This document shows positions 31,586 to 40,616 of a DNA stretch of 64,000 nucleotides, in pieces. Below the pieces are notes generated by a model. It was not told the DNA's origin. It ran no database searches and saw nothing but the letters and a program-made list of their open reading frames with translations. Position numbers and translations under genes: made by a program. This DNA is from Ruminococcaceae bacterium D5 (lineage in GTDB: Bacteria; Bacillota; Clostridia; Oscillospirales; Ruminococcaceae), in NCBI GenBank assembly GCA_900113995.1, contig FORK01000014.1, positions 1 to 64,000 of the forward strand. Direction: 5' to 3'. Every line of letters starts with the position of its first letter. Positions within the stretch are counted from its first letter, which is position 1.

Positions 31586-32890
31586 TTACAGGATCAGCGC
31601 CGCGATGCAGGCAAGGATCACGGTGCCGGGGATGATGGCAAAATAGGAAAGCTTGAGCATCGGCTTGATGTTCTTGGCATGAGCAAGGCCCATCGCACCG
31701 ATCATGTCGACACCGGGATAGGCATAGGAAGTGATCTGGTGTCCGATCAGGACGATCATGCCCCACAGCTCCATCGAGATGCCGATGCCGGGCAGGAAGC
31801 CGTTGAAAAGGCTGTCGATCATCAGCGCCTGAGCAACCGCCGCGCCGTTGATGCCGAAGATGCCGACCAGAACGGTCAGCAGGGTGAAGCCAACCTTACC
31901 GGAGCTGCCAATCAGGGGTTCCATGAGCTTGAGCATTGCGTCAAAAGCGCCCGAGGCGGTGACGAAGTTCAGGAAGGGGTTGAACATCAGGAACATGAAG
32001 AAGAGCCACATCAGCTTGCCGCAGCCCTCAACGATGTTGTCGAAGATTTCACCGGCCGGCATCTTGGCTGCAAGCCCGGTGAGGATGGCGGCGACGATCA
32101 TGACCAGAATGACGAAGGAAGCACCGCCCTTGGTGATGATGCCGTAGACGACCATGACGGCCATGGTGGCGACAAAGACGGCGGTGGCGCGCTTGGTGAT
32201 GGCGTCAACCTCAAAGTTGTCAGAAGGCATCTCGACATCGGGGCCAAAATCCTCTTTGCCCTCGGTCTCCTTCTGGACCTTGTTGGCAATGAAGTAGGTG
32301 CCGATCCACATCACGATCGAGACGGGCAGGCCCGCGCAGAGCAGCAGACGGGGATAGGACAGGCCGGTAATACCCATCAGGGTAACCATGGGAGGCGAGA
32401 AGGGGCTCAGGAAGAGTCCAGTCTGGCCCGCGCCCTGGAAAATGACCGCCAGGGTCGAGGGGGTGATACCCACCGCCGCGACAAGCGGGATGACGATCGG
32501 GGCGATGACCGCATTGGCGCCCGCAAGGGTGCCGAGCAGGGTGACCAGGCAGACCGAGCTGACCATCGTGGCGAGGATGGCACGCTTCTGGGTCTTGACG
32601 CCGATCTTGCGCATCAGAATGTTGACGATGGCGGCGGCGACGCCGGTCTTGCGCAGCACCATGCCGAGGCCGGAGCCGAGCATGATGATAAAGCCGACGA
32701 GGGCCAAGAAGGAGCCCATCGATTCATAAATTACGGCGCCGAGGCCGCCCAAGGGCTGCTTGACCAGAATCGCGCCGACAACGGCACAGATGCTGACGTT
32801 GACGAGGGGATGCATTCCTTTCCGGAAGGACAGGACGATATACAGCAGCAGCGGGAAGAGGCCACAAATCGGAGGCAGGTTGAAAATCAT
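31586..32890 (-). CDS. Ion-transporter-superfamily permease (NhaC/GntP-like)
   Basis: A 434-residue integral membrane protein with about eleven hydrophobic segments. Conserved-looking hairpin loops are GSGLGMVLRKTG near 73-84, TLAGANAVIAPIVIPLV near 119-135 and GAGQTGLFLSPFSPP near 149-163, typical of the ion transporter superfamily that includes NhaC, YuiF and GntP proteins. It lies between the D-aminoacylase and the serine hydrolase genes, so it likely imports their substrate or exports a product, driven by sodium or protons. ATG 32890 follows AAGGAGTAGTAATT. Confidence 0.8.
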   Translation of the reverse strand: MIFNLPPICGLFPLLLYIVLSFRKGMHPLVNVSICAVVGAILVKQPLGGLGAVIYESMGSFLALVGFIIMLGSGLGMVLRKTGVAAAIVNILMRKIGVKTQKRAILATMVSSVCLVTLLGTLAGANAVIAPIVIPLVAAVGITPSTLAVIFQGAGQTGLFLSPFSPPMVTLMGITGLSYPRLLLCAGLPVSIVMWIGTYFIANKVQKETEGKEDFGPDVEMPSDNFEVDAITKRATAVFVATMAVMVVYGIITKGGASFVILVMIVAAILTGLAAKMPAGEIFDNIVEGCGKLMWLFFMFLMFNPFLNFVTASGAFDAMLKLMEPLIGSSGKVGFTLLTVLVGIFGINGAAVAQALMIDSLFNGFLPGIGISMELWGMIVLIGHQITSYAYPGVDMIGAMGLAHAKNIKPMLKLSYFAIIPGTVILACIAALIL

Positions 32891-33009
32891 AATTACTACT
32901 CCTTCTTTCGCGTTTGTTTGAGGACCATATTGCATATGCCGCACGCGGGCGCCGGAAGACTCTCTCCTTTCTGCGCCGAGACTCCGCGCACGGACATCTC
33001 AACCGAAAA

Positions 33010-34599
33010 TCAGCACCGGCCGTGCAGCAGCACCCTGCCGGGGGCGGCCCCGGTGAATTCCCCGTTCTCCAGCACCACCGTGCCGGCCACAAGGACCGTC
33101 CCGATGCCGGAGGGGCGCTTGACGGGGTCGGTAAAGGTGCTGTTGTCCCGGATTGTTTCCGGGTCGAAGATCGTGATGTCAGCCGCTTTTCCCTCTGCGA
33201 GGATTCCGCGCTCGGACATCCCCATGATTCCGGCGGGCAGGCCGGTCATCTTATAGATAATGTCCTCGAGAGGCAGCAGCTTTTTGTCGCGGGCCAGCTC
33301 GATCGCGTGCGGGAAGGTGCCGAAGTTGCGCGGATGCGGCATATCCCGGGTAATCGCAGGATCGTAAGAAAATCCATAGCCGTCGCTGCCCACCGCAATA
33401 TCGGTGCGGCGCAGGATCCGTTCGACATCCTCTTCATACTGCGAGAAGTAGATGCAGGAGACTCCAGCCCCGCAGGTCTGCAGGATTTTGACCACCGCTT
33501 CGACCGGCCCGCAGGAAAGCTCTCCGGCGATCTGCTCAACCGTCCTGCCCTCCCAAGCGGGATGTCCGCCCCGGGTCGAAGCAACCAGAACCCGGTCGGG
33601 GCCGCCGCGGCTTTCCATTTCGGCGGCGATGTCATCGAGCAGCCGCTTTCCGGGGTGCATCACCCGCTCCATCAGCGCCGGAACTCCGCCGTCATGCGCC
33701 CACTTGGGGATCATCGCGGTCATCGAGGTGGAGGAGGCATAATAGGGATACTGGTCGCAGGTGACATCCGCGCCGCGCGCCCGGGCTGCATCGATTTTAT
33801 CGAGCAGATCCTGCGAGCGTCCCCAGAGCGATTTGGTCATAATCTTGAGGTGGGAGATCTCAAGATGAACTCCGGTGCGCTCGGCGACGCCGAGCATCTC
33901 GTCGGCCGCCTCAAAGACGCGGGGGCCTTCGTTGCGCATGTGCACCGAAAGAATGCCGTGATGCTTCCTGACCACCCGTGCCAGCGCGTCAAGCTCCCAG
34001 GTCTCCGCGAAGGCGCTCGGCGGGTAAATCAGGCCGAGCGACATGCCGAACGCGCCGCGCTCCATCTCAGCGGCAAGCCGTTCCTCGAGCTGCCGGAGTT
34101 CATCGGGGGTGGGGTTGCGGTTTTCAAAGCCCATCACGCAGCCGCGCAGGGTTCCATGGCCGATGAGAAGACCGTAATTTCCGGCTTTTGGGGCGGCGGC
34201 CGACTGTTCCGCATAGTCGGTGACGGTGTGGGTCGAGATTTCGACCCCTTCCATCGGGAGCTGGAGGTCGCTGGTAAAATACTCGCTGATTTCCGCCCGG
34301 CTTTCGGGGGTGCTGGGCAGGATCGAAATGCCGCAGTTGCCGCAGAGCTCGAAGGTGACCCCCTGACAGAGCTTGCTCTCGGGACGGTAGGGCACAAGAA
34401 CACAGCCGTCCGAATGGGAGTGAATGTCGAGGAAACCCGGCGCGACCGCCTTGCCCGCGGCGTCAATCTCCTTGGCGGCCTCGCCGTCGAACCGGCCGAT
34501 GCCGGCAATGCGGCCGTCTTTGATCCAGAGGTCGGCCCGGCGCGCGGGCGCGCGGGTTCCGTCGACAATCAGGCCGTTTCGGATTGCCAGATCATACAT
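33010..34599 (-). CDS. N-acyl-D-amino-acid deacylase family amidohydrolase, copy 1
   Basis: A 529-residue amidohydrolase of the D-aminoacylase family. Metal motifs are DIHSHSDG near 57-64, the bridging cysteine region ELCGNCGIS, SVHMRNEG, LEISHLKIM, and the acid in AVGSDGYGFSYD. It would remove the acyl group from N-acyl-D-amino acids or open related cyclic imides in the cytoplasm. ATG 34599 follows CAGGAGGCGATTGACA. The upstream gene is DUF3870 and the downstream genes are a transporter and a serine hydrolase. A second 529-residue member lies at 55882. Confidence 0.92.
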   Translation of the reverse strand: MYDLAIRNGLIVDGTRAPARRADLWIKDGRIAGIGRFDGEAAKEIDAAGKAVAPGFLDIHSHSDGCVLVPYRPESKLCQGVTFELCGNCGISILPSTPESRAEISEYFTSDLQLPMEGVEISTHTVTDYAEQSAAAPKAGNYGLLIGHGTLRGCVMGFENRNPTPDELRQLEERLAAEMERGAFGMSLGLIYPPSAFAETWELDALARVVRKHHGILSVHMRNEGPRVFEAADEMLGVAERTGVHLEISHLKIMTKSLWGRSQDLLDKIDAARARGADVTCDQYPYYASSTSMTAMIPKWAHDGGVPALMERVMHPGKRLLDDIAAEMESRGGPDRVLVASTRGGHPAWEGRTVEQIAGELSCGPVEAVVKILQTCGAGVSCIYFSQYEEDVERILRRTDIAVGSDGYGFSYDPAITRDMPHPRNFGTFPHAIELARDKKLLPLEDIIYKMTGLPAGIMGMSERGILAEGKAADITIFDPETIRDNSTFTDPVKRPSGIGTVLVAGTVVLENGEFTGAAPGRVLLHGRC

Positions 34600-34762
34600 T
34601 GTCAATCGCCTCCTGAAAAGAATAGAGTGGATTGTATGGCTGTTAAAACGCAAAAGGACCCCTTGGCTGCCGGGACGGCAAACAAAAAGTCCCTTATTTA
34701 CTCGGCCGTGAGGGGAGGCCCCAAAGCCATAAATAAAGCGAATTCGATTTTTACCGGTCCGG

Positions 34763-35095
34763 TCAGACCGGGCGAGCCTGGCATTCGCGCAGCTTGGCTG
34801 CGGCATCGCGCAGGATGACGGTGATCGCCCGCCGGGAATCGCCGAAATAGCGGTTTTGGATGCGGGAGATCATCTCGTCGAGATCGGTGTAGAGGCTCAT
34901 TCCCAAAAGCTGTGAGGCAATAAAATCGCTCGTGATCCGGCAGATGGTATTAAACTGCACGTCGTGAATCAGGCCGCTTTGGGGATCGGCTACAAAGGAA
35001 CCGATCAGGCTCTGGTGCACTCGGGTGATCGGGTTCTGGCTGGCGGCTTTGGAAAGACCCACCACGCAGACCGCACCGGGGGGAAATCGAGTCAA
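34763..35095 (-). CDS. DUF3870 domain protein, copy 1
   Basis: A 110-residue protein with the DUF3870 pattern: VGLSKAASQNPIT at the start, GSFVADPQSGLIHDVQFNTICRITSDFI-like centre, and IQNRYFGDSRRAITVILRDA at the end (RYxGxSxKA motif). The start is TTG at 35095, eight bases after AAAGGAGG. Earlier in-frame codons overlap that site. Function is unknown, and the domain is often found beside amidohydrolase and amino-acid catabolic genes in Clostridia. It opens the D-aminoacylase operon behind a perfect-spacing promoter and a structured leader. Confidence 0.82.
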   Translation of the reverse strand: MTRFPPGAVCVVGLSKAASQNPITRVHQSLIGSFVADPQSGLIHDVQFNTICRITSDFIASQLLGMSLYTDLDEMISRIQNRYFGDSRRAITVILRDAAAKLRECQARPV

Positions 35096-35247
35096 GGGCG
35101 GCACCTCCTTTGCCAAACCGGATTGGAAACAAAAAGGGATACACCAACACGCCTACGGTGCTGATGAATCCCATTCGCGGCAACGAAACGGGGATGGGAA
35201 ACCGCCCCAACCGTTTCATTCACAAACAGTGCATCCAACCACGATTT
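35095..35247 (-). promoter_or_regulatory. Structured 5' leader of the DUF3870/D-aminoacylase operon
   Basis: Between the predicted transcript start and the TTG codon lie two stacked hairpins: GAAACGG (35185-35191) with CCGTTTC (35211-35217), and GGGAT (35136-35140) with ATCCC (35168-35172) enclosing CACC/GGTG. No known riboswitch motif was recognised. The remaining 179 bases of this gap, up to the second DUF3870 gene, are AT-rich with no gene. Confidence 0.35.
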
Positions 35248-35253
35248 ATTCAT

Positions 35254-35282
35254 AGTATAGACACGAAAGGTCCATCTGTCAA
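35254..35282 (-). promoter_or_regulatory. Promoter of the DUF3870/D-aminoacylase operon
   Basis: On the minus strand TTGACA (35282-35277), 17 bases, TATACT (35259-35254). Confidence 0.85.
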
Positions 35283-35426
35283 GGGAGCCTGCAAAGAAAA
35301 GAGAGGTTGTTTGCAATTTTTATTTGCTCCGTATAAAAAAATTGATAGTTTTTGTAAATTTGCACAAAATTTTGAGGAATTTCTATCGAGTATCGAATGA
35401 CAATGCAGGAAATAAACGGAAACTAT

Positions 35427-35792
35427 TCATTTTACGGGCGGCAGCGGCTCGGGACTGCGCTCGTGCATCTTGGAAAAGGCATCCTTGAGACAGACAAGCA
35501 GCGCCTTTTGGCTCAGCCCGTGATAGCCGCGCTGAACCGCCGCGATCATCTCCTCAAGCTCGGTGTAAAAGCACCGCCCCACCAGAAGCGAAGCGATGTA
35601 TTCGCTGCTGATATCGACCAGCATATTGCATTCCGCATCGAGGACAATGCCACTTTCCCGGTCAAGAACCATCACCAGAAGGAGAAGGTCGTATTTGACG
35701 GCGATGGGGGTCGAGGCGGAAGGACGCGCCATCCCCGCGGCCAGGATGGCGTTGGGGCCGTAGCGCGCGGAGGTATGCGGTTCCTGCTGCAT
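35427..35792 (-). CDS. DUF3870 domain protein, copy 2
   Basis: A 121-residue paralogue of the 34763 product. It shares VMVLDRESGIVLDAECNMLVD-like and SSEYIASLLVG segments, then AAVQRGYHGLSQKALLVCLKDA, the RYxGxSxKA signature. The start has GGAGATGTCCCC. It has its own TTGACA-N17-TACAAT promoter and no obvious terminator, so read-through into the D-aminoacylase operon about 180 bases on is possible. Two different DUF3870 proteins may form a heteromer. Function unknown. Confidence 0.82.
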   Translation of the reverse strand: MQQEPHTSARYGPNAILAAGMARPSASTPIAVKYDLLLLVMVLDRESGIVLDAECNMLVDISSEYIASLLVGRCFYTELEEMIAAVQRGYHGLSQKALLVCLKDAFSKMHERSPEPLPPVK

Positions 35793-35853
35793 GGGGACAT
35801 CTCCTTACCGGCGGGCCGAAGGGTCCGCGCATATTATCATAGGATACTTTAAT

Positions 35854-35882
35854 ATTGTAATCCCGGCGGGGTCTGTTGTCAA
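35854..35882 (-). promoter_or_regulatory. Promoter of DUF3870 copy 2
   Basis: On the minus strand TTGACA (35882-35877), 17 bases, TACAAT (35859-35854). It is back to back with the tryptophan T-box promoter. Confidence 0.85.
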
Positions 35883-35919
35883 ACCTTCGGAAAAAGAAAG
35901 AGATTTTACAGCAGCCCTC

Positions 35920-35948
35920 TTGACAACCCGGGAAAGCTGTGATTTAAT
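35920..35948 (+). promoter_or_regulatory. Promoter of the tryptophan T-box/ABC operon
   Basis: TTGACA (35920-35925), 17 bases, TTTAAT (35943-35948). Start near 35955. Confidence 0.85.
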
Positions 35949-35954
35949 AAAAAA

Positions 35955-36225
35955 CAAACCGATGATGCGGAGAGTAAACCGATAACGCGCCTGCAGAGAG
36001 CCGGGGGGGCTGTGATCCCGGCGGCAAACGTACCGGTATGGATGGACCGCTGAGGGCGGGGTGAAAGGGAACTTCCCGAGTATCCTTCGACGCGTGCCCG
36101 CGTTACAGGGCGAGGGATGTGATGGCATCCCGGCGAGCGGCCGTTTCCTGTTTGGGACGGCAATCAAGGTGGCACCGCAGGAATTTCCTGTCCTTGAAAC
36201 AGATTGGCTGTTTCAAGGACTTTTT
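35955..36225 (+). promoter_or_regulatory. T-box riboswitch, tryptophan (UGG specifier)
   Basis: The leader has the ordered T-box landmarks: GATGATGCGGAGAGTAAACC near the start, AGAGAG (35995-36000), the stem I specifier TGG at 36043-36045 followed by A and six bases before GAG, and the T-box core AAGGTGGCACCGC (36166-36178) that pairs with uncharged tRNA. A terminator follows: GTCCTTGAAACAG (36190-36202) with CTGTTTCAAGGAC (36208-36220) and five T. UGG reads tryptophan. Uncharged tRNA-Trp would allow read-through into the ABC genes, as expected for tryptophan-starvation control of TrpXYZ-type transporters. Confidence 0.88.
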
Positions 36226-36357
36226 CATTTGTCCGCGGACGGCCGGACACCGATTCAGGAGGGCTTTTCATGATGAAGCAGAATACCGGACGATGGCGCG
36301 GCGGATTCTTTGATTGTATGCCGTCCGCCCGCTGATGATGAAAAAGGAGATTTTATT

Positions 36358-37365
36358 ATGAAAAAGATATTTGCCGCAATTCTGGCCCTTTCACTGCTGC
36401 TGACCGCCTGTTCGGGCGCATCTTCCTCCGCACCCGCGCCGTCCTCCCAGCCTGAGGCGGCATCCTCCTCGCAGGAAGCGCCGTCCGCCTCCTCCGGGGA
36501 GACGCTCAAAATCGGTCTGGTGCAGATGATGGAGCACCCCTCGCTCGATGAGATCCGCGAAGCGTTTCTGGCGGAGCTCAAGGCGCAGGGCTATGACGAC
36601 AGCAAGGTTGTGATCGACTATCAGAACGGCCAGGGAGACATGGGAACCCTCAACACCATCGCCCAGAAATTTGTCGGCGACGGGGTTGATATGATTGTCG
36701 CCATCGCCACTCCCGCCGCACAGGCCGCCGCCGCCGCGACCGATTCCACCCCCATTATCTTCTCGGCGGTCACCGATCCGGTCGATGCGGGGCTGGTTTC
36801 AGATCTTGAAGCCCCTGACCGCAACCTGACCGGCACCTCCGACGCAATCCCGGTTGACCGGATCTTTGCCCTCGCCGATGAGCTGACCCCCGGCATCAAG
36901 ACCTACGGACTGCTCTACAACAACGGCGAGTCCAACTCGGTTTCGGTCATCAGGGATGTCAAGGTCGCTCTCAACGCCGCCGGAATCGCCTTTGAGGAGG
37001 CTACCGTCATCAATTCCAGCGAGGTGACCACCGCCGCCCAGTCCCTTGTCGGCAAGGTCGACGCCATCTTCTCGCCGATCGACAACACCGTCGCCTACGC
37101 CATGCCCAACCTCGCCCAGATCGCCATCGAGGCGAAGCTGCCGGTCTATGTCGCCGCCGATTCGATGGTCAATGACGGCGGGCTGGCCACCGTCGGGGTC
37201 AACTACACCCAGCTGGGGAAACAGACAGCCCAGATGGCCGCCGAGGTTCTCTCGGGCAAACCGGTTTCGGAGGTTCCGGTGCAGGTTCTCAGTGAGTACG
37301 CCACCGTCGTGAATCCCGACACCGCCGCCGCGATCGGCGTTGATGTTTCCAAGTACGTCAAGTAA
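36358..37365 (+). CDS. trpX: ABC transporter substrate-binding lipoprotein, tryptophan-type (TrpX)
   Basis: A 335-residue lipoprotein: signal peptide with lipobox LLTAC (about 14-18), Ser/Pro/Ala linker, then a PF04392 binding domain from about residue 45 (LKIGLVQMMEHPSLDEIREAF, AIATPAAQAAAAATDSTPIIFSAVTDP-like core, VGVNYTQLGKQTAQMA). This family includes TrpX, the binding protein of T-box-controlled tryptophan importers. ATG 36358 follows AAAGGAGA. The UGG T-box directly upstream supports tryptophan or an aromatic precursor as ligand. Confidence 0.88.
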   Translation: MKKIFAAILALSLLLTACSGASSSAPAPSSQPEAASSSQEAPSASSGETLKIGLVQMMEHPSLDEIREAFLAELKAQGYDDSKVVIDYQNGQGDMGTLNTIAQKFVGDGVDMIVAIATPAAQAAAAATDSTPIIFSAVTDPVDAGLVSDLEAPDRNLTGTSDAIPVDRIFALADELTPGIKTYGLLYNNGESNSVSVIRDVKVALNAAGIAFEEATVINSSEVTTAAQSLVGKVDAIFSPIDNTVAYAMPNLAQIAIEAKLPVYVAADSMVNDGGLATVGVNYTQLGKQTAQMAAEVLSGKPVSEVPVQVLSEYATVVNPDTAAAIGVDVSKYVK

Positions 37366-37400
37366 TTGCGGCTCACACTCTTCAGTTTGGAGGTCTTTGC

Positions 37401-38327
37401 ATGAGTGCAGTCCTGCTGCGGGGCGCGGCGGAACAGGGGCTGATCTACAGCCTCGTCGCCCTGGCCCTTTACCTCTCCTACCGGACGCTGAACATCGCCG
37501 ATCTGACGGTGGACGGCTCCTTCACCCTCGGCGCTGCCGCCGGAGCCATGCTCACGTCCCTCGGCCATCCGGTGCTCGGACTCTTTGCCGCCGCGGCCGC
37601 CGGGGTGCTTGCCGGAATGGTCACCGCCCTGCTTCAAACCGAGCTGAAGGTGCAGCCGATCCTCGCCGGTATCATTACGATGACCGCCCTCTATTCAATT
37701 AATTTGCGGGTGATGGGCAACCGCTCGAACCTGCCGCTTCTGCGGGTCGAGACGGTCTATACCCTTTTTGCGGCGGCTCTGCCCGAGACGCTGCGCCCCT
37801 GGGGAAAATTTCTGCTTTCGCTTCTGATTACCGCCGCCGTTTCGGCATCCCTCTTCTTCTTTCTCAGAACCCGTCTCGGACTTTCGGTCCGGGCGACGGG
37901 GGACAACCGCACGATGGTCAGCGCCTCGTCGATCAACCCGGCTTTCACCACCACTGTGGGGCTGGCGCTGGCCAATGCCATGGTCGCTCTCTCGGGGGGA
38001 ATGCTCGCCCAGTATCAGATGTTTTCGGAGATCACGCTGGGCACCGGCATGGTGGTCATCGGGCTGGCCTCGCTGATCATCGGCGAGGTGATCGCCGATC
38101 TTTTCGTCCGCTCGCCCGGCGTGGGATCGGCAATCCTCGGCGCGATCCTCGGCGCGGTCGTCTACCGGATCATTATCGCCATGGCGCTTTCGGCTTCGGT
38201 TTCAACCTCCGACCTCAAGCTGGTTTCGGCGCTGATCGTCACTGCGGCGATCTCCTTTCCCGCTGTCCGCGACCGTTACCGGCTCTTCCGGCTGAGAAAG
38301 GAGGCCCGGCGCGATGCTGACGCTTAA
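37401..38327 (+). CDS. trpY: ABC transporter permease (TrpY-type)
   Basis: A 308-residue membrane protein with about eight hydrophobic segments, of the branched-chain/sugar permease fold. It opens GLIYSLVALALYLSYRTLNIADLTVDGSF and has MGNRSNLPLL and GLALANAMVALSGGMLAQYQ, which match the YkpC/TrpY group that partners PF04392 binding proteins. It overlaps the ATPase gene by 14 bases, so translation is coupled. It forms the membrane channel of the importer. Confidence 0.88.
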   Translation: MSAVLLRGAAEQGLIYSLVALALYLSYRTLNIADLTVDGSFTLGAAAGAMLTSLGHPVLGLFAAAAAGVLAGMVTALLQTELKVQPILAGIITMTALYSINLRVMGNRSNLPLLRVETVYTLFAAALPETLRPWGKFLLSLLITAAVSASLFFFLRTRLGLSVRATGDNRTMVSASSINPAFTTTVGLALANAMVALSGGMLAQYQMFSEITLGTGMVVIGLASLIIGEVIADLFVRSPGVGSAILGAILGAVVYRIIIAMALSASVSTSDLKLVSALIVTAAISFPAVRDRYRLFRLRKEARRDADA

Positions 38328-39108
38328 AAGTATTTCCAAGACCTTCAATCCCCATACCGTCAATGAGAAAAAGGCGCTCGACCGATTCTCACTGCACCTT
38401 GATCCGGGTGAATTTGTAACCGTCATCGGCTCGAACGGAGCGGGCAAATCGACGGTGATGAACGCCGTCGCCGGAGTCTTTCTCGTCGATGCGGGACAGA
38501 TTCTGCTCGACGGAGAGGACATCACCTTTATGAAGGACTACCGCCGCGCCCGGCAGATCGGCAGACTGTTTCAGGACCCGCTTTCCGGTACCGCGCCGAG
38601 CATGACCATTGAAGAAAACCTGTCGCTTGCCTATCTGCGCACCGCCGAGCATGTCTCGCCGTTCGGCCTCTCCGCAAAGGACCGGGCCTATCTGCGCGAG
38701 CGGCTCGCCGCATTGGGCCTGGGTCTGGAGGACCGTCTTTCCACTCGTGTCGGGCTTCTTTCGGGCGGGCAGCGGCAGGCGCTGACCCTGCTGATGGCGA
38801 CGCTGATTCCGCCGAAGGTGCTGCTGCTCGATGAGCACACGGCCGCGCTCGACCCCGCTACCGCCGAAAAGGTGCTTGCGCTGACCCGCCGCATTGTGGC
38901 CGAGAATCACATCACCTGCATGATGATTACCCACAATATGCGCTCGTCGCTCGAGATGGGCACCCGCACCATCATGATGGATGCGGGCCGGATTATCCTC
39001 GACATCACCGGGGAGGAGCGCAGGAGGATGACGGTTCCGGGGCTGCTCGAACGCTTCCGAGCCGCGGCAGAGCGGGAGCTGGACAACGACCGGATGATGC
39101 TCGACTGA
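38314..39108 (+). CDS. trpZ: ABC transporter ATPase (TrpZ-type)
   Basis: A 264-residue ATPase with Walker A GSNGAGKST near 38-46, Q-loop LFQDPLSG near 85-92, signature LLSGGQRQALTL near 145-156, and Walker B VLLLDEHTAALDP near 168-180. The acidic EH (DEHT instead of DEPT) is typical for this subfamily. It energises the 36358/37401 importer. A strong terminator follows the stop codon. Confidence 0.9.
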   Translation: MLTLKSISKTFNPHTVNEKKALDRFSLHLDPGEFVTVIGSNGAGKSTVMNAVAGVFLVDAGQILLDGEDITFMKDYRRARQIGRLFQDPLSGTAPSMTIEENLSLAYLRTAEHVSPFGLSAKDRAYLRERLAALGLGLEDRLSTRVGLLSGGQRQALTLLMATLIPPKVLLLDEHTAALDPATAEKVLALTRRIVAENHITCMMITHNMRSSLEMGTRTIMMDAGRIILDITGEERRRMTVPGLLERFRAAAERELDNDRMMLD

Positions 39109-39118
39109 ACTGTCTGCC

Positions 39119-39153
39119 AAAAAAGGCTTCCCCTGAGAGGGGAAGCCTTTTTT
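39119..39153 (+). terminator. Terminator after trpZ (bidirectional)
   Basis: AAAGGCTTCCCCT and AGGGGAAGCCTTT form a perfect stem with a three-base loop, flanked by A- and T-runs. It also ends the minus-strand NhaC-like gene. Confidence 0.9.
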
Positions 39154-39192
39154 CATGGGAAGCTCAAAGCGAAGGACTCCCGCTTTGCGCCG

Positions 39193-40530
39193 TCAGGAGC
39201 CTTCGGTCCGGACCGGCGCATCCGGAGATGCGGACCATCCTTTGCCGCAGCTGTAGGAGAGGTAGCTGCAAAGCGGAAGAAGATAGAGATAGCAGGCGAG
39301 GGGAATCGAGGAAAGGGGCGCGCCCGACGCGGCGAGCGGAACCGAACCGGCAATGGACCATGGAATGAGCGCCGCCAGAAGAATCACGGTGTCCTCGAGG
39401 GTCAGGGCGAGCTCATAGCGGTCGGGTATGACATGATCGCAGAGCTGTTTGACCACAACGGTGCTGAGCGACTGATTACAGCAGATGGCGGAGGCGAGAA
39501 TCGAAACCACCATCACCGCACCGAAGGGGTTGATCCGGGCGGCGAGCCGCCCGATCAGGGCGCGGGTGTTGTTGAGCAGACCGGTCTCCTCAAAAAGCTC
39601 CGAGTAGGTGGAGGAGATACAGACGATTGCGCCGACGTTGAGCATCGAGAGGACGCCTCCCCCGTTGGAGAAAGCAGCCAGCTCGGGGTCGGCCGCCCGA
39701 AAACCCCGCAGGCAGATCCAGAACAGCTCGGACGAAGCAATCCCCTGAGCCCAGAGGCAGATCGCGCCGCCCGCCAGAATGCTGGTGAGCATCGTGACCT
39801 TGACGTTGAGCCGCAGCAGAAAAAAAAGAACGGTAATCAGCGCGGGAATCAGAGGAATCCAGCCGAGATGGTAGTTCCTCTCGAAGATTCCGATCACATC
39901 CGCAGGGGCCTCCCGCGCGCCGGAAAGCAGGCCGAGCACAAGGTACAGTCCGCTCGTCAGAAGGAAGGGGACCACGCAGGTTTGCAGCATCCGCCGGATG
40001 TTGCGGTAGATGTCGGTGCCGGTGATCGCACAGATCAGCTGGGCGCTGGTGGACATCGGGGAGCAGCGGTCCCCGAAGAAGGTACCGGACAGAATTGCGC
40101 CGCCGGCATAGACCGGCGGGATGCCCATCACGTTGGAAATGCTCATGCAGATTACCCCCATCGTTGCTGCCGACCCGAAGGAGGTGCCGGTGAGAAACGA
40201 AATCAGGCAGCAGAGCCAGAAACAGATCATAACCATCAGATCGGGCCGCATCACACGGGTAGACGCGCAGATGATGGTGGCGATGGTGCCGCAGGCGCGC
40301 CATACGGCCGTCAGCATCCCGATGAGCATAAAGGTAATCAGGATGTTTTTTACCGACCGGATGCCGGCAAGCGATGCCGCCAGCAGACGGGAGGCCCGCT
40401 TCCCCCGGGAAAGCCCGTAGGCAAAGAAGACGAGATATCCGAAGAGGATGGCAAGCAGAATCGGCAGTCCGGCGATCAGGCAGAACAGCAGTCCCGCCAC
40501 GAAGACCAGCAGCACAGAGGCCTCAAGCAT
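39193..40530 (-). CDS. Na+/H+ antiporter NhaC-family protein
   Basis: About 445 residues with eleven or so membrane segments and the family signature FGDRCSPMSTSA. Upstream of it is a TGTSFGSAATMGVICM segment and later SILASAICCNQSLSTVV. NhaC-like proteins exchange sodium for protons, or in some cases swap amino acids or organic acids (as in malate-lactate antiporters). Two ATGs are possible. The one at 40542 touches the GGGAAAGG site directly, so 40530, with AAAGGATG upstream, is preferred. It is monocistronic and convergent with trpZ. Confidence 0.88.
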   Translation of the reverse strand: MLEASVLLVFVAGLLFCLIAGLPILLAILFGYLVFFAYGLSRGKRASRLLAASLAGIRSVKNILITFMLIGMLTAVWRACGTIATIICASTRVMRPDLMVMICFWLCCLISFLTGTSFGSAATMGVICMSISNVMGIPPVYAGGAILSGTFFGDRCSPMSTSAQLICAITGTDIYRNIRRMLQTCVVPFLLTSGLYLVLGLLSGAREAPADVIGIFERNYHLGWIPLIPALITVLFFLLRLNVKVTMLTSILAGGAICLWAQGIASSELFWICLRGFRAADPELAAFSNGGGVLSMLNVGAIVCISSTYSELFEETGLLNNTRALIGRLAARINPFGAVMVVSILASAICCNQSLSTVVVKQLCDHVIPDRYELALTLEDTVILLAALIPWSIAGSVPLAASGAPLSSIPLACYLYLLPLCSYLSYSCGKGWSASPDAPVRTEGS

Positions 40531-40616
40531 GGAAACGCTCATCCTTTCCCTTGTTGTCTGGTGCCGTCCGCATCCGCCGGAGGCGGGTTCGCCGGCTGTG
40601 TTTCAAACAGAGCAGC

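Noticed and set aside
31583-34818. Two long plus-strand frames opposite the transporter and D-aminoacylase
   Set aside because: Both are shadows of well-supported minus-strand genes.
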